Shown here: positions 8,784 to 16,637 of the stretch, piece by piece | How the letters are laid out: each line of letters begins with the position of its first letter | Numbering within the stretch: the stretch's first letter is position 1 | Origin: Bacteroidales bacterium UBA5342 | Lineage (GTDB): Bacteria; Bacteroidota; Bacteroidia; Bacteroidales; UBA5342 | DNA length: 50,459 bases | Assembly (NCBI GenBank): GCA_002408065.1 | Contig: DHQI01000128.1 | Location: forward strand, 52,082-102,540 | Reading direction: 5' to 3' | Notes under the pieces: model-generated | What the model was told of the DNA's origin: nothing | Database searches by the model: none | The model's input: only the letters and a program-made list of their open reading frames with translations | Program-made: the position numbers and the translations under genes

Positions 8784-9605
8784 CTAGCCTATAATAATAT
8801 GATGCACTTCTATTTTCTCTTTCAGAAAAATTTGAGCAGATTCCTTAAAACGTTCCGGAGCTTCTGTCGTATAGAATCTCACTTTTCCATTTTTAGCACA
8901 CCGTACATCCATTTCCGGATGATTTTTCAAATATAACTTTAATTTTTTTGCAACAAGAGGCCCTTGCTCCAAAATCTTAACATTTGCAGGTACAAATTGC
9001 TTTATTTTTCCTAGGAGAAGGGGATAGTGCGTACATCCAAGAATCAGGGTATCAATGGCTGCATCTTTTGCCATTATACGGTTAATGTGTTGTTTCACAT
9101 AAAAGTCTGCACCAGGTCTTTCATATTCATGGTTTTCCACCAAAGGTACCCACATAGGGCAAGCTTCTTCGTTAACCACAACATCAGGAAATAGCTTTTC
9201 AAGCTCCAGAAAATAGGAATGACTACGAACCGTACCGTTAGTACCGAGCACTCCAACATGACGACTTCGACTTATTTGCCCCACTTCTTCTACACTGGGA
9301 CGAATAACACCAAGGACGCGTTTTTCGGGAGCAATGCGGGGTAGATCATTTTGCTGTATGGTGCGAAGGGCTTTGGCAGAGGCTGTATTACAGGCCAATA
9401 TCACCAATTCGCATCCGAGAGAAAAAAGCTTCTCAACAGCCTGAAGGGTATACTGATACACCACATCAAAAGAGCGGGTACCATAGGGGTTGCGGGCATT
9501 ATCGCCCAAATAAATATAATCATACTCCGGCATCAACTGTTTTATGTGCTTAAACACCGTTAAGCCACCATAACCAGAGTCGAATATACCAATGGGAGCA
9601 TTCAT
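8784..9605 (-). CDS. murI: Glutamate racemase
   Basis: Interconverts L- and D-glutamate to supply D-Glu for peptidoglycan stem peptides. 273 residues, normal length. The N-terminal IGIFDSGYGGLTVFKHI and the two catalytic cysteines in VILACNTASA (Cys72) and ILGCTHYPLL are present. The gap to the upstream skp gene is filled by a heptad-repeat array (9608-9670), which leaves only two bases before the ATG, so the repeat forms the ribosome landing region of this gene. Confidence 0.97.
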   Translation of the reverse strand: MNAPIGIFDSGYGGLTVFKHIKQLMPEYDYIYLGDNARNPYGTRSFDVVYQYTLQAVEKLFSLGCELVILACNTASAKALRTIQQNDLPRIAPEKRVLGVIRPSVEEVGQISRSRHVGVLGTNGTVRSHSYFLELEKLFPDVVVNEEACPMWVPLVENHEYERPGADFYVKQHINRIMAKDAAIDTLILGCTHYPLLLGKIKQFVPANVKILEQGPLVAKKLKLYLKNHPEMDVRCAKNGKVRFYTTEAPERFKESAQIFLKEKIEVHHIIIG

Positions 9606-9607
9606 AT

Positions 9608-9670
9608 CAGTTAGTAGTTGACAATCAGCAGTAGACAGTGCTGACTTCTGTCCACTGCTTACTGCCCACT
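9608..9670 (+). repeat. Degenerate heptad array with mirror-image halves between skp and murI
   Basis: Nine successive 7-base units. The left half follows CAGTnGA (CAGTTAG, TAGTTGA, CAATCAG, CAGTAGA, CAGTGCT), the right half nnnnACT (GTCCACT, GCTTACT, GCCCACT). The halves are inverted complements, so CAGTAGACAG can pair with CTGTCCACTG around a 9-base loop. The array fills the whole gap between two co-directional genes. Confidence 0.75.
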
Positions 9671-9673
9671 CAT

Positions 9674-10180
9674 TTATTCCAAGCCTAATTTTTTACGCAC
9701 AAGTGGCTTGATATCTGTACTCTGAGTAGAATGATAAAGGATAGCACCGCCAGAAAGGTCAAAAACATATATCAAACCTTGCTCTGCGGCTACTTCATCA
9801 ATGGCTTTTTTAACTTTATCCATAACAGGCTGTGTCAGCTCTTGCTGTTTTTGTTGCATCTGCACCTGAGCTTCTTGATAAAACTTCTGGATACTGGCCT
9901 GCATCTGCTGTAATTCCTGTTGTTTATAGGCTAAAACCGATTGAGGCATAGTATCGGCTCCTTGTTCAAATTTAGCAGCTTCGCCTTGTAACTCTTGCTG
10001 CATCTTAGTTAAAAGCTCATTGTTGGAGGTTTGAATTTCTTCAAGTTGACCCATTACTTTTTCCATGTCAGGCAAATTAGCCATTAGCTCTTGTGAATTT
10101 ACATGTCCAAATTTCAAATCCTGAGCTGATATTGAAAGCGCAGCAATCATTGCTACCATCAAAACGATTGTCTTCTTCAT
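9674..10180 (-). CDS. Skp/OmpH family periplasmic chaperone
   Basis: 168 residues. MKKTIVLMVAMIAALSISAQ is a signal peptide ending in SAQ, followed by FGHVNSQELMANLPD, the usual OmpH opening, and a long Gln-rich coiled coil (KMQQELQGEAAKFEQG, QQELQQMQASIQKFYQEAQ). Skp-type trimers hold outer-membrane proteins in the periplasm. The start at 10180 is chosen over one 24 codons upstream because it opens the signal peptide directly. In Bacteroidota one or two ompH genes often follow bamA and precede murI; here bamA is absent and the DUF59 gene lies upstream. Confidence 0.93.
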   Translation of the reverse strand: MKKTIVLMVAMIAALSISAQDLKFGHVNSQELMANLPDMEKVMGQLEEIQTSNNELLTKMQQELQGEAAKFEQGADTMPQSVLAYKQQELQQMQASIQKFYQEAQVQMQQKQQELTQPVMDKVKKAIDEVAAEQGLIYVFDLSGGAILYHSTQSTDIKPLVRKKLGLE

Positions 10181-10276
10181 ATTCCTAAATTTATTCGATA
10201 TATAAAATGATTTACTCCGAACACTTATAAAATCGAAGCACCATTTACTCATTTTTTATTCAATAACTTTTAATTC

Positions 10277-10591
10277 TTATAGCATCCCCAATTCTAACTG
10301 AGCCTCCTCTGTCATCATATCTTTGTCCCAGGCAGGTTCAAAAACAAGATTGACGGTGCACTCTTTTAGGTCAGGTACCATCTCCACTTTTTCTTTCACT
10401 TCGTTAACGATATAGTCAGCCATAGGACAACCCGGAGCTGTCAGCGTCATTTCCACTTCCACATCCATGGAATCCAACACGTCAATTTTATAGATTAAAC
10501 CCAAGTCGTATACATTAACAGGAATCTCGGGATCAAAGACCGTTTTCAAACCTTGAATAATGGCCTCTTCATATTTTAATTTTTCACTCAT
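10277..10591 (-). CDS. DUF59/MIP18 family Fe-S assembly protein (SufT-like)
   Basis: 104 residues from MSEKLKYEEAIIQGLKTVFD. The family core is FDPEIPVNVYDLGLIY and MTLTAPGCPMADYI, with the conserved Cys in PGCP, and the ending VFEPAWDKDMMTEEAQLELG is typical of SufT-like proteins. Members assist maturation of Fe-S proteins. It starts one base after the sufE stop codon, which supports a shared role and coupled translation. The frame is open 12 codons further upstream, but the chosen ATG matches the usual family start. Confidence 0.92.
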   Translation of the reverse strand: MSEKLKYEEAIIQGLKTVFDPEIPVNVYDLGLIYKIDVLDSMDVEVEMTLTAPGCPMADYIVNEVKEKVEMVPDLKECTVNLVFEPAWDKDMMTEEAQLELGML

Positions 10592-10592
10592 G

Positions 10593-11018
10593 TTAGTTAT
10601 TAGCTTTTGCATTAAAGGCAATGGCATAAAGTCGCATTTGTTTCATCATGGCTACCAAACCATTTGAACGGGTAGGCGATAAATGACTGCTCAGCCCTAT
10701 TTCATCAATAAAAAACAGCTCGCTTTCTATCACTTCTTTCAAGTCTCTACCGGAGAACACACGCAATAAGAGTGCCACAATGCCTTTGACTATTACAGCG
10801 TCACTTTCGGCATAGTAGTAAATCTTACCATCTTTTACCTCAGCATCTATCCAAACCTTACTCTGACAACCTTCTATCAGAGTTTGAGGGCTTTTGCGCT
10901 TTTCCTCCATCGGTATCAGATCATTTCCCAAATCTATCAGATAAGAATAACGATCCATCCAATCATCAAAAACCACAAATTCCTCTATAATTTCTTCTTG
11001 TATTTCTTTTATGGTCAT
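10593..11018 (-). CDS. sufE: SufE cysteine desulfurase sulfur acceptor
   Basis: Accepts persulfide sulfur from SufS and passes it to the SufBCD scaffold in Fe-S cluster assembly. 141 residues from MTIKEIQEEI; the acceptor cysteine is Cys51 in LIEGCQSKVW, the same position as in E. coli SufE. Other family traits are LIDLG and LSPTRSNGL near the C-terminus. First gene of a compact minus-strand run (sufE, DUF59, skp, murI, S66, yraN) behind the TACATTTG box. The remaining suf genes are not in the window. Confidence 0.95.
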   Translation of the reverse strand: MTIKEIQEEIIEEFVVFDDWMDRYSYLIDLGNDLIPMEEKRKSPQTLIEGCQSKVWIDAEVKDGKIYYYAESDAVIVKGIVALLLRVFSGRDLKEVIESELFFIDEIGLSSHLSPTRSNGLVAMMKQMRLYAIAFNAKANN

Positions 11019-11039
11019 TTTTTCAATAAATAATGGTCG

Positions 11040-11047
11040 CAAATGTA
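11040..11047 (-). promoter_or_regulatory. -7 box of the sufE operon
   Basis: TACATTTG on the minus strand, 22 bases before the sufE ATG. A CTTAG about 18-19 bases upstream is a poor -33. It is one of a divergent promoter pair with the DUF4290 gene. Confidence 0.6.
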
Positions 11048-11133
11048 AGAATTTATGACCACTATCTAAGTCTTATTGTCAAGAAAACCTTAGCACATTT
11101 TTTTTATTATATAAACTATTGCGCATTCTATCA

Positions 11134-11162
11134 TTTAGGTCACATATTTTTAGCTAAATTTG
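11134..11162 (+). promoter_or_regulatory. Promoter of the DUF4290-murA pair
   Basis: TTTAG at 11134-11138 and TAAATTTG at 11155-11162 with about 17 bases between them. Predicted start near 11168, leaving a leader of about 20 bases with a purine-rich AAGAGGAAAG before the ATG. Confidence 0.65.
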
Positions 11163-11187
11163 CAGTTTAACAAAGAAAAGAGGAAAG

Positions 11188-11808
11188 ATGGATTATAACA
11201 GTCATAGAGATGCGCTTAAAATGCCGGAATACGGGCGCCACATTCAAAAAATGGTGCAACAAGCCGTTGAGATAGAAGATAAAGATGAAAGAACAAAGTA
11301 TACAGGACACATCATCAAGGTGATGGGGAACCTATTTCCTTACCTGCGTGACGTGGCCGAGTTTAAGCAAAAACTATATGACCACTTGGCCATTATGTCG
11401 GATTTTAAACTGGACATCGATTCAGAATTCAAACTACCAACAGAAGAAGCTTTAGATGTGGCCATAGAGCCACTGGCCTATCCACAACGCAACATAAAGC
11501 TACGCTACTACGGAGGTAAAGTAGAAGATATGATAAATGCCTGTTGCAAAATTGAAGATGAAAATGCCCGCAAACAAATGGCTAACGCTATTGCTAATCA
11601 AATGAAACACTCGTTCCTCACTTGGAATAAAAAAGTAGTCGTCGACGATAAAATCTACAAAGACTTAAGCCTACTATCTGATGGAGTGCTGAATTACTCA
11701 GAAAATGATTTTGTATTGACAGAACCAAACATACAACAAACCCGTCAAAACCAAAATCAGCAAGGACACCGTAAGCATCAAAACCAAAACAAAAAACGTA
11801 AAAAATAA
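11188..11808 (+). CDS. DUF4290 domain protein
   Basis: 206 residues, cytoplasmic, no signal peptide. The opening MDYNSHRDALKMPEYGRHIQ and the core YTGHIIKVMGNLFPYLRD are characteristic of DUF4290, a Bacteroidota-restricted family of unknown function. The domain ends near residue 180 and is followed by a basic, Gln/Asn-rich tail (QNQNQQGHRKHQNQNKKRKK) that could bind nucleic acid. Its stop codon is directly followed by the murA ATG with no spacer, and this pairing is recurrent in the phylum, which suggests a link to cell-wall synthesis; that link is inference. Confidence 0.9.
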   Translation: MDYNSHRDALKMPEYGRHIQKMVQQAVEIEDKDERTKYTGHIIKVMGNLFPYLRDVAEFKQKLYDHLAIMSDFKLDIDSEFKLPTEEALDVAIEPLAYPQRNIKLRYYGGKVEDMINACCKIEDENARKQMANAIANQMKHSFLTWNKKVVVDDKIYKDLSLLSDGVLNYSENDFVLTEPNIQQTRQNQNQQGHRKHQNQNKKRKK

Positions 11809-13113
11809 ATGGCATCTTTTATTGTTGAGGGAGGTCACCGACTCTCCGGCGAAATAGAAGCACAAGGCGCAAAAAACGAAGCACTACAAGTGATTTGCGG
11901 CGTGTTGCTTAGCAAAGAAAAAGTGATCATCAACAACATCCCGGACATTCTGGATGTCAATAACCTGATACAGCTGATGCGAGACTTAGGCGTTGAGGTT
12001 GAAAAATTAGCCAAGGGCTCCTATTCTTTCAAAGCCGATAAGATTGACATCGACTATATGAAGACCGATGTTTTCCGTAAACAAAGTGCTTCATTGCGTG
12101 GTTCGGTGATGATACTGGGACCATTACTTGCACGATACGGGCGTGCCTACCTGCCTAAACCAGGAGGGGATAAAATTGGTCGCCGCCGGCTAGATACCCA
12201 CTTTCAAGGTTTTATTGACTTAGGTGCAAAGCTCAACTTTGAATACAAAGACAACTTTTTCAAGGTAGAAGCACCTGAACTGAAAGGTACTTATATGCTG
12301 CTGGATGAAGCCTCAGTAACCGGAACAGCCAACATCTTACTCGCTGCCGTAATGGCTAAAGGCACGACTACAATTTACAATGCCGCCTGTGAACCCTATG
12401 TACAGCAACTGTGCAAAATGCTAAACTGTATGGGAGCCAACATCAAAGGTGTAGGTTCAAACCTTCTGACCATAGAAGGCGTAACAGAACTTGGTGGTTG
12501 CGAACACACATTGATGCCGGATATGATTGAGATTGGTAGTTTTATTGGCATGGCTGCTATGACAGGCTCTGAGATTACTATCAAAAATGCCCTGAAAAGT
12601 GACCTTGGTATTATCCCGATGCAATTCCGTCGCATAGGCATCCAAATGGAAGAACGCGGCGACGATCTTCATATTCCTGCACAAGAACATTATGAGATCG
12701 ACAATTTTATCGATGGGTCTATTATGAACATCAGTGATGCGCCCTGGCCGGGGCTTACACCAGACCTTTTAAGTGTATTTCTGGTAATTGCGACCCAAGC
12801 TAAAGGCAGCCTGCTAATTCATCAAAAGATGTTTGAGAGCCGCCTCTTTTTTGTAGATAAACTCATCGACATGGGAGCGCAAATCATTCTATGCGATCCT
12901 CACCGTGCTACCGTCATTGGTCACGATAAAAAACTAGCGCTCCGTGCCAGCAAAATGAGCAGCCCGGACATACGCGCCGGTGTAGCACTACTCATTGCAG
13001 CTCTCTCAGCTGAAGGTACTTCAACCATTGACAATATAGAACAGATTGACCGTGGCTACGAATGGATTGACCGTCGATTAAATAAATTGGGAGCTAGAAT
13101 AACGAGATTGTAA
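11809..13113 (+). CDS. murA: UDP-N-acetylglucosamine 1-carboxyvinyltransferase, Asp-type active site
   Basis: First committed step of peptidoglycan synthesis: transfers enolpyruvate from PEP to UDP-GlcNAc. 434 residues, normal length, with the EPSP-synthase-type double domain. The flexible-loop motif reads KPGGDKIGRRRLD: Asp121 replaces the Cys of E. coli MurA (Cys115), the residue alkylated by fosfomycin. Asp at this site is known to keep activity and give intrinsic fosfomycin resistance in mycobacteria, chlamydia and Borrelia. Translation is probably coupled to the DUF4290 gene. It converges with the HAD gene with one base between the stop codons. Confidence 0.97.
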   Translation: MASFIVEGGHRLSGEIEAQGAKNEALQVICGVLLSKEKVIINNIPDILDVNNLIQLMRDLGVEVEKLAKGSYSFKADKIDIDYMKTDVFRKQSASLRGSVMILGPLLARYGRAYLPKPGGDKIGRRRLDTHFQGFIDLGAKLNFEYKDNFFKVEAPELKGTYMLLDEASVTGTANILLAAVMAKGTTTIYNAACEPYVQQLCKMLNCMGANIKGVGSNLLTIEGVTELGGCEHTLMPDMIEIGSFIGMAAMTGSEITIKNALKSDLGIIPMQFRRIGIQMEERGDDLHIPAQEHYEIDNFIDGSIMNISDAPWPGLTPDLLSVFLVIATQAKGSLLIHQKMFESRLFFVDKLIDMGAQIILCDPHRATVIGHDKKLALRASKMSSPDIRAGVALLIAALSAEGTSTIDNIEQIDRGYEWIDRRLNKLGARITRL

Positions 13114-13114
13114 G

Positions 13115-13507
13115 TTATTTCGAGAATAAACGCCTCCAAAAACCTTTTTTTGTTTCTTTAAGCTCTAAAGGCTGCCCGCTAATAGAGGCATAGATTTCGC
13201 CCCAGTCAGGCATGCCGCCGAAGTTGCGGTCATCGATGTACATATCTGCAATGATTTTTCGACTGATGCTTTTATCGTAAACTTCTTCGGGGAAATTCTT
13301 ATTGATAGCATAGAATTTCACCCCTTTTTTCTCACAGAATTCCACCGCTTGGTCGAGTTCTAAACCGGCTCTGTAAGTCCAAAGAATCAGATTATGACCA
13401 TCATTGTAGAGCTGCTTAAGCGTTTGGGTGGCAAAAGGAATCTCTTCCCCTATTTCGGGGTAACGGTGTTCTACTATGGTTCCGTCGAAATCAACTGCTA
13501 TAGTCAT
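13115..13507 (-). CDS. HAD-fold hydrolase, BT0820-like
   Basis: 130 residues. The N-terminal MTIAVDFDGTIVEHRYPEIG has the DxDGT nucleophile motif of HAD phosphatases; WTYRAG supplies the Thr of motif II, and IADMYIDDRN the acidic pair of motif IV. No cap domain of any size. Size and order match small Bacteroidota HAD proteins such as Bacteroides BT0820; the substrate is unknown. The upstream gap to the membrane-protein gene is an octad repeat. It converges with murA at a one-base gap and no hairpin terminator is visible between them. Confidence 0.85.
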   Translation of the reverse strand: MTIAVDFDGTIVEHRYPEIGEEIPFATQTLKQLYNDGHNLILWTYRAGLELDQAVEFCEKKGVKFYAINKNFPEEVYDKSISRKIIADMYIDDRNFGGMPDWGEIYASISGQPLELKETKKGFWRRLFSK

Positions 13508-13509
13508 GG

Positions 13510-13541
13510 CAATGAGTCAATGAGACAATGAAACAATGAAT
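13510..13541 (+). repeat. Octad tandem array (CAATGARN)4
   Basis: Four head-to-tail units CAATGAGT, CAATGAGA, CAATGAAA, CAATGAAT at an exact 8-base period. The array fills the gap between the HAD gene start (13507) and the stop codon of the upstream membrane-protein gene (13541). Confidence 0.85.
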
Positions 13542-13969
13542 TAGTTAGTATTTTCTGCTGTATCTTCCGTTTTGACTGAATCATTTATTTTTTCTTGCAT
13601 AGTACGGAATATCATAGGAGAAATAAGAACTACCAAAAGTGAGATAGCCGTCATCAGCTGCACCGGCTGTGTCGTATTGATTAGTAATACACCCGCATTG
13701 ATCACATTAATGCACAAAAGATAGTATAAAATTCTATTTTGCTTTTTAAGGTTTGCTTCTAGTGCATATACACCCTCTTTCACAGGTGTTGCCGTACGAT
13801 TATACCAGCTAAAAGCAAAAACAACACCAGCCAAAGTAAAAAAATAGGAAATTGACTGAGCCTGCACTATCAGGGCTTCTGACAGCAGCAGATCTAATCT
13901 ACCAGACAAAACACCTGACAAAATAACCAATGCAGCACTAACAAGAAAAATTTTAAAATGAATCTTCAT
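13541..13969 (-). CDS. Small polytopic membrane protein, unknown function
   Basis: 142 residues with four probable membrane helices: IHFKIFLVSAALVILSGVL, SISYFFTLAGVVFAFSWY, ILYYLLCINVINAGVLLI and LMTAISLLVVLISPMIF, then a polar tail. I recognise no domain. It lies between the terminator of the peptidase gene and the HAD gene, in the same direction as the latter. The long hydrophobic pattern and normal codon use argue for a real gene. Confidence 0.7.
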   Translation of the reverse strand: MKIHFKIFLVSAALVILSGVLSGRLDLLLSEALIVQAQSISYFFTLAGVVFAFSWYNRTATPVKEGVYALEANLKKQNRILYYLLCINVINAGVLLINTTQPVQLMTAISLLVVLISPMIFRTMQEKINDSVKTEDTAENTN

Positions 13970-13974
13970 TTCCT

Positions 13975-14023
13975 TAAAAATAAAAAAAGGGACTACTACA
14001 ACTATAGTTCGTAGCTCGTCCCT
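13975..14023 (-). terminator. Intrinsic terminator of the nhaA-peptidase transcript
   Basis: Long imperfect hairpin with AGGGAC (13988-13993) pairing to GTCCCT (14018-14023) and further pairing inside, followed on the minus strand by a T-rich tract. It begins nine bases after the peptidase stop codon. Confidence 0.9.
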
Positions 14024-14031
14024 CTATTCTT

Positions 14032-15246
14032 TTACTTGATATCTAATTTTTTACGGATATGTTTTGGAATTGCTTTTTTGTTCACCACGATGTTCATCGT
14101 TTTGTGTTTCACATAAGCCTCTGACATATATAAGTATCCATTATACTTGCTGTTGTCGGTATTCCAAGAGTTTTTAGTGTAATAATACAGATTACCATTC
14201 TGGTCTGTAGCCGTACCAACGATGTGCATGCCGTGGTCATCAGTCAAGGTCCAATTGTCAAAACCTTCCTGACGCATCTCTTGGGTCACCTCTTTTTCCG
14301 GAACGATTTCTTTAAACTTATAAAAATCGGATTTTTCTTTATCTTCCCACTTAGAGCGTTCAGAATCTGCCATTTCTTTCACATCTGTTTCTGGCGTGAT
14401 AGCCACTCCTTTTTTATGAGAAAAACCTTTTTCGCTGACATCACCACCCCATGCTATGGTATAACCTTCGTCGATAGCATAGTTAAAAATCTCCATCATT
14501 TCGTCTAAAGGCACATTATAAGATTCAGACCACTGCCAGTTATCGGGTATTTCAAGTATAAACTTAGAATAAAACGGATGATGGGTGAAAGATGTAATAG
14601 ACACATAATCACTGGCATCTACACCCACCTTCAGTTTGGCAAACTCTTTAGGAGAAATTTCTGTACCTGCTGCAGGAACCGCTTCCGGCACTTCGCCAAA
14701 ATAAGTGTCCAGCAAAGCGTTGAATCCTTTCATCCACACTGGTGAAAGTTTCTTATTACGGTTAGCAATTACGCCGTTTACGTAGCCATCAAAGACAGCA
14801 TCTAATTCGCCAAACACAGGAGCCTCCTCACCATATTCTATGCCTTTGTACTGTTCTTCAGTAAGGATGCCATATGTATCATAAGCCCATAAAACATCAT
14901 AAAAACTACCTCCCTGAGCAAAATTTAATTTGCCGTGAGTACGCACAAAACGTTCTGCTTTATAAGCATAGTTATGACGCACTATAAACATTTCGGATAA
15001 ATTTAAAGAGTCATAACCCAACTTCATTGATTCTGATTCAATGAAGGAAATACCGGAATAGCTCCAGCATGTACCACTACGGTTTTGATCTTTTACACTC
15101 GTATGGGGCAAAGTCACCACTTCCGTAAATATATATCCCTCTTTCTCGTTCTCTACCTCTACACTATCAACAGATGTAGAATCTGCCACTTGCGCCACCA
15201 TCGTTACGGCAACAAGCATGCTCATCATTAATAATTTAAATTTCAT
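14032..15246 (-). CDS. Secreted C1 family (bleomycin-hydrolase-like) cysteine peptidase
   Basis: 404 residues with a signal peptide (MKFKLLMMSMLVAVTMVAQ). Papain-fold catalytic set: Cys60 in VKDQNRSGTCWSYSG, His in DDHGMHIVGTA, Asn in YTKNSWNTDN. The arrangement with a large insert between Cys and His is that of PepC/bleomycin hydrolase aminopeptidases, but those cytoplasmic enzymes are about 450 residues and lack a leader; this exported, shorter form is common in Bacteroidota. Likely works in the periplasm on peptides. It is preceded by nhaA at 12 bases and followed by a strong terminator. Confidence 0.92.
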   Translation of the reverse strand: MKFKLLMMSMLVAVTMVAQVADSTSVDSVEVENEKEGYIFTEVVTLPHTSVKDQNRSGTCWSYSGISFIESESMKLGYDSLNLSEMFIVRHNYAYKAERFVRTHGKLNFAQGGSFYDVLWAYDTYGILTEEQYKGIEYGEEAPVFGELDAVFDGYVNGVIANRNKKLSPVWMKGFNALLDTYFGEVPEAVPAAGTEISPKEFAKLKVGVDASDYVSITSFTHHPFYSKFILEIPDNWQWSESYNVPLDEMMEIFNYAIDEGYTIAWGGDVSEKGFSHKKGVAITPETDVKEMADSERSKWEDKEKSDFYKFKEIVPEKEVTQEMRQEGFDNWTLTDDHGMHIVGTATDQNGNLYYYTKNSWNTDNSKYNGYLYMSEAYVKHKTMNIVVNKKAIPKHIRKKLDIK

Positions 15247-15258
15247 AATTTTAAAAGC

Positions 15259-16614
15259 TTACGCTCTTTTTTTCTTCTTAAAAACAAATAATTTTAAATA
15301 AAAATATCCTAAGGTTCCAGCCACGAACGATCCGCCCAAAATTCCCATCTTAGCCAAGTCAAGGCTAGGTCCTTTCGGGAACGACAACATAGCGATAAAC
15401 AGCGACATTGTAAAACCAATACCACCTAAAATCCCCATTCCGAGAAGAGCTTTAGGCGTCAAAGCCTTAGGAAATTCAACAATTTTTAATTTCTTAGCCA
15501 CCATAGAGAAGCTAAATATTCCCAACGTTTTGCCGATAACCAATGCTATCATAATCAAGAATGGGAAAAAAGTCAATTTCAGATCGGCATTGCCCACTAA
15601 ACGCACGCCAGTATTGGCAAAGGCAAATAAAGGTAACACCACAAAGGCCGAAAAGTTGTGCAAACCATGTTCTAAATTTTGTAATGGCCCTAATACATGC
15701 CGTGAATCACTACTAATATTATCCAGACAAGACAATTGATTCTTGGTCATAATATTTTCATGCTTTTTGTTGGCCTTATTCTCTTCGGTGAGGAAAATAC
15801 GGAAACTCGTTCTCATCTTAGTAAAAAAATCAGCCGTAGTAATATGTGATTTCATTGGAATGGTAAGTCCCACAAGCACTCCGGCAATAGTAGAATGCAC
15901 TCCGGACTCCATCATAAAATACCAAACCAGAAACCCAACCAAAATATAAGGAAAAACCAGTCTAACATTCAACTTATTAGCCAACACAAGCAAGCCCACA
16001 GCAGCAAGAGCTAAGGCTAAATACGTCAGGTTTATAGCACTACTATAGAAGAATACGATGACCAACACTGCCCCCAAATCATCTGCAATAGCAAATGCAG
16101 TAAGGAACACCTTCAACTCCAGAGGCACTCTGTCACCTAACAGAGAAAGAATGCCCAAAGAAAAAGCAATATCTGTAGCCATTGGAATAGCCCAAGCTTG
16201 GTCTACATTGGGGTCACGGTTAAAAAGGATAAAGATAAGCACTGGCACCACCATACCACCAATGGCTGCAATTACTGGTAACATAGCCTTTTTAGGAGAA
16301 GATAATACGCCAATCATCGATTCCCGTTTAATCTCCAAAGTCACCAACAAGAAAAAGACCACCATCAATCCATCGTTGATCCACGCATGCATTTCATGGT
16401 GGAGATGAAAATCTCCCACATTGATGGCAATAGGCAAATGCAAAAACTTCTCATATAAATGATGAAGATCAGAATTTGCCACCAATAATGCCACAAAAGT
16501 AGCTATCAACAAAATAATACCAGACATAGCATCGCCCCGTATATTTCGTCGTATGATCCTCAGCGAAGGATCGGCATATGCTTCCTGTTGTTTTTTGCGA
16601 TTAAATAGGCTCAT
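15259..16614 (-). CDS. nhaA: Na+/H+ antiporter NhaA
   Basis: Inner-membrane antiporter that exports Na+ in exchange for H+. 451 residues with about 12 membrane spans. The ion-binding Asp pair is in FAIADDLGAVLVIVFFY, and the family motifs WAIPMATDIAFSLG and NDGLMVVFFLLVTLEIKRE are intact. The start at 16614 (MSLFNRKKQQEAYADPSLR) is preferred to one 29 codons upstream, which would overlap the GT9 gene. About 50 extra residues near FFTKMRTSFRIFLTEENKANKK form a loop larger than in E. coli NhaA. Fits with a probable sodium-pumping pyrophosphatase in the same window. Confidence 0.96.
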   Translation of the reverse strand: MSLFNRKKQQEAYADPSLRIIRRNIRGDAMSGIILLIATFVALLVANSDLHHLYEKFLHLPIAINVGDFHLHHEMHAWINDGLMVVFFLLVTLEIKRESMIGVLSSPKKAMLPVIAAIGGMVVPVLIFILFNRDPNVDQAWAIPMATDIAFSLGILSLLGDRVPLELKVFLTAFAIADDLGAVLVIVFFYSSAINLTYLALALAAVGLLVLANKLNVRLVFPYILVGFLVWYFMMESGVHSTIAGVLVGLTIPMKSHITTADFFTKMRTSFRIFLTEENKANKKHENIMTKNQLSCLDNISSDSRHVLGPLQNLEHGLHNFSAFVVLPLFAFANTGVRLVGNADLKLTFFPFLIMIALVIGKTLGIFSFSMVAKKLKIVEFPKALTPKALLGMGILGGIGFTMSLFIAMLSFPKGPSLDLAKMGILGGSFVAGTLGYFYLKLFVFKKKKRA

Positions 16615-16637
16615 AATCAAGTTGGTGTTAATATCTT

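Noticed and set aside
9608..9670. CRISPR array
   Set aside because: Units are 7 bases with no spacers; none of the repeat arrays in the window has CRISPR repeat-spacer structure and no cas genes are present.
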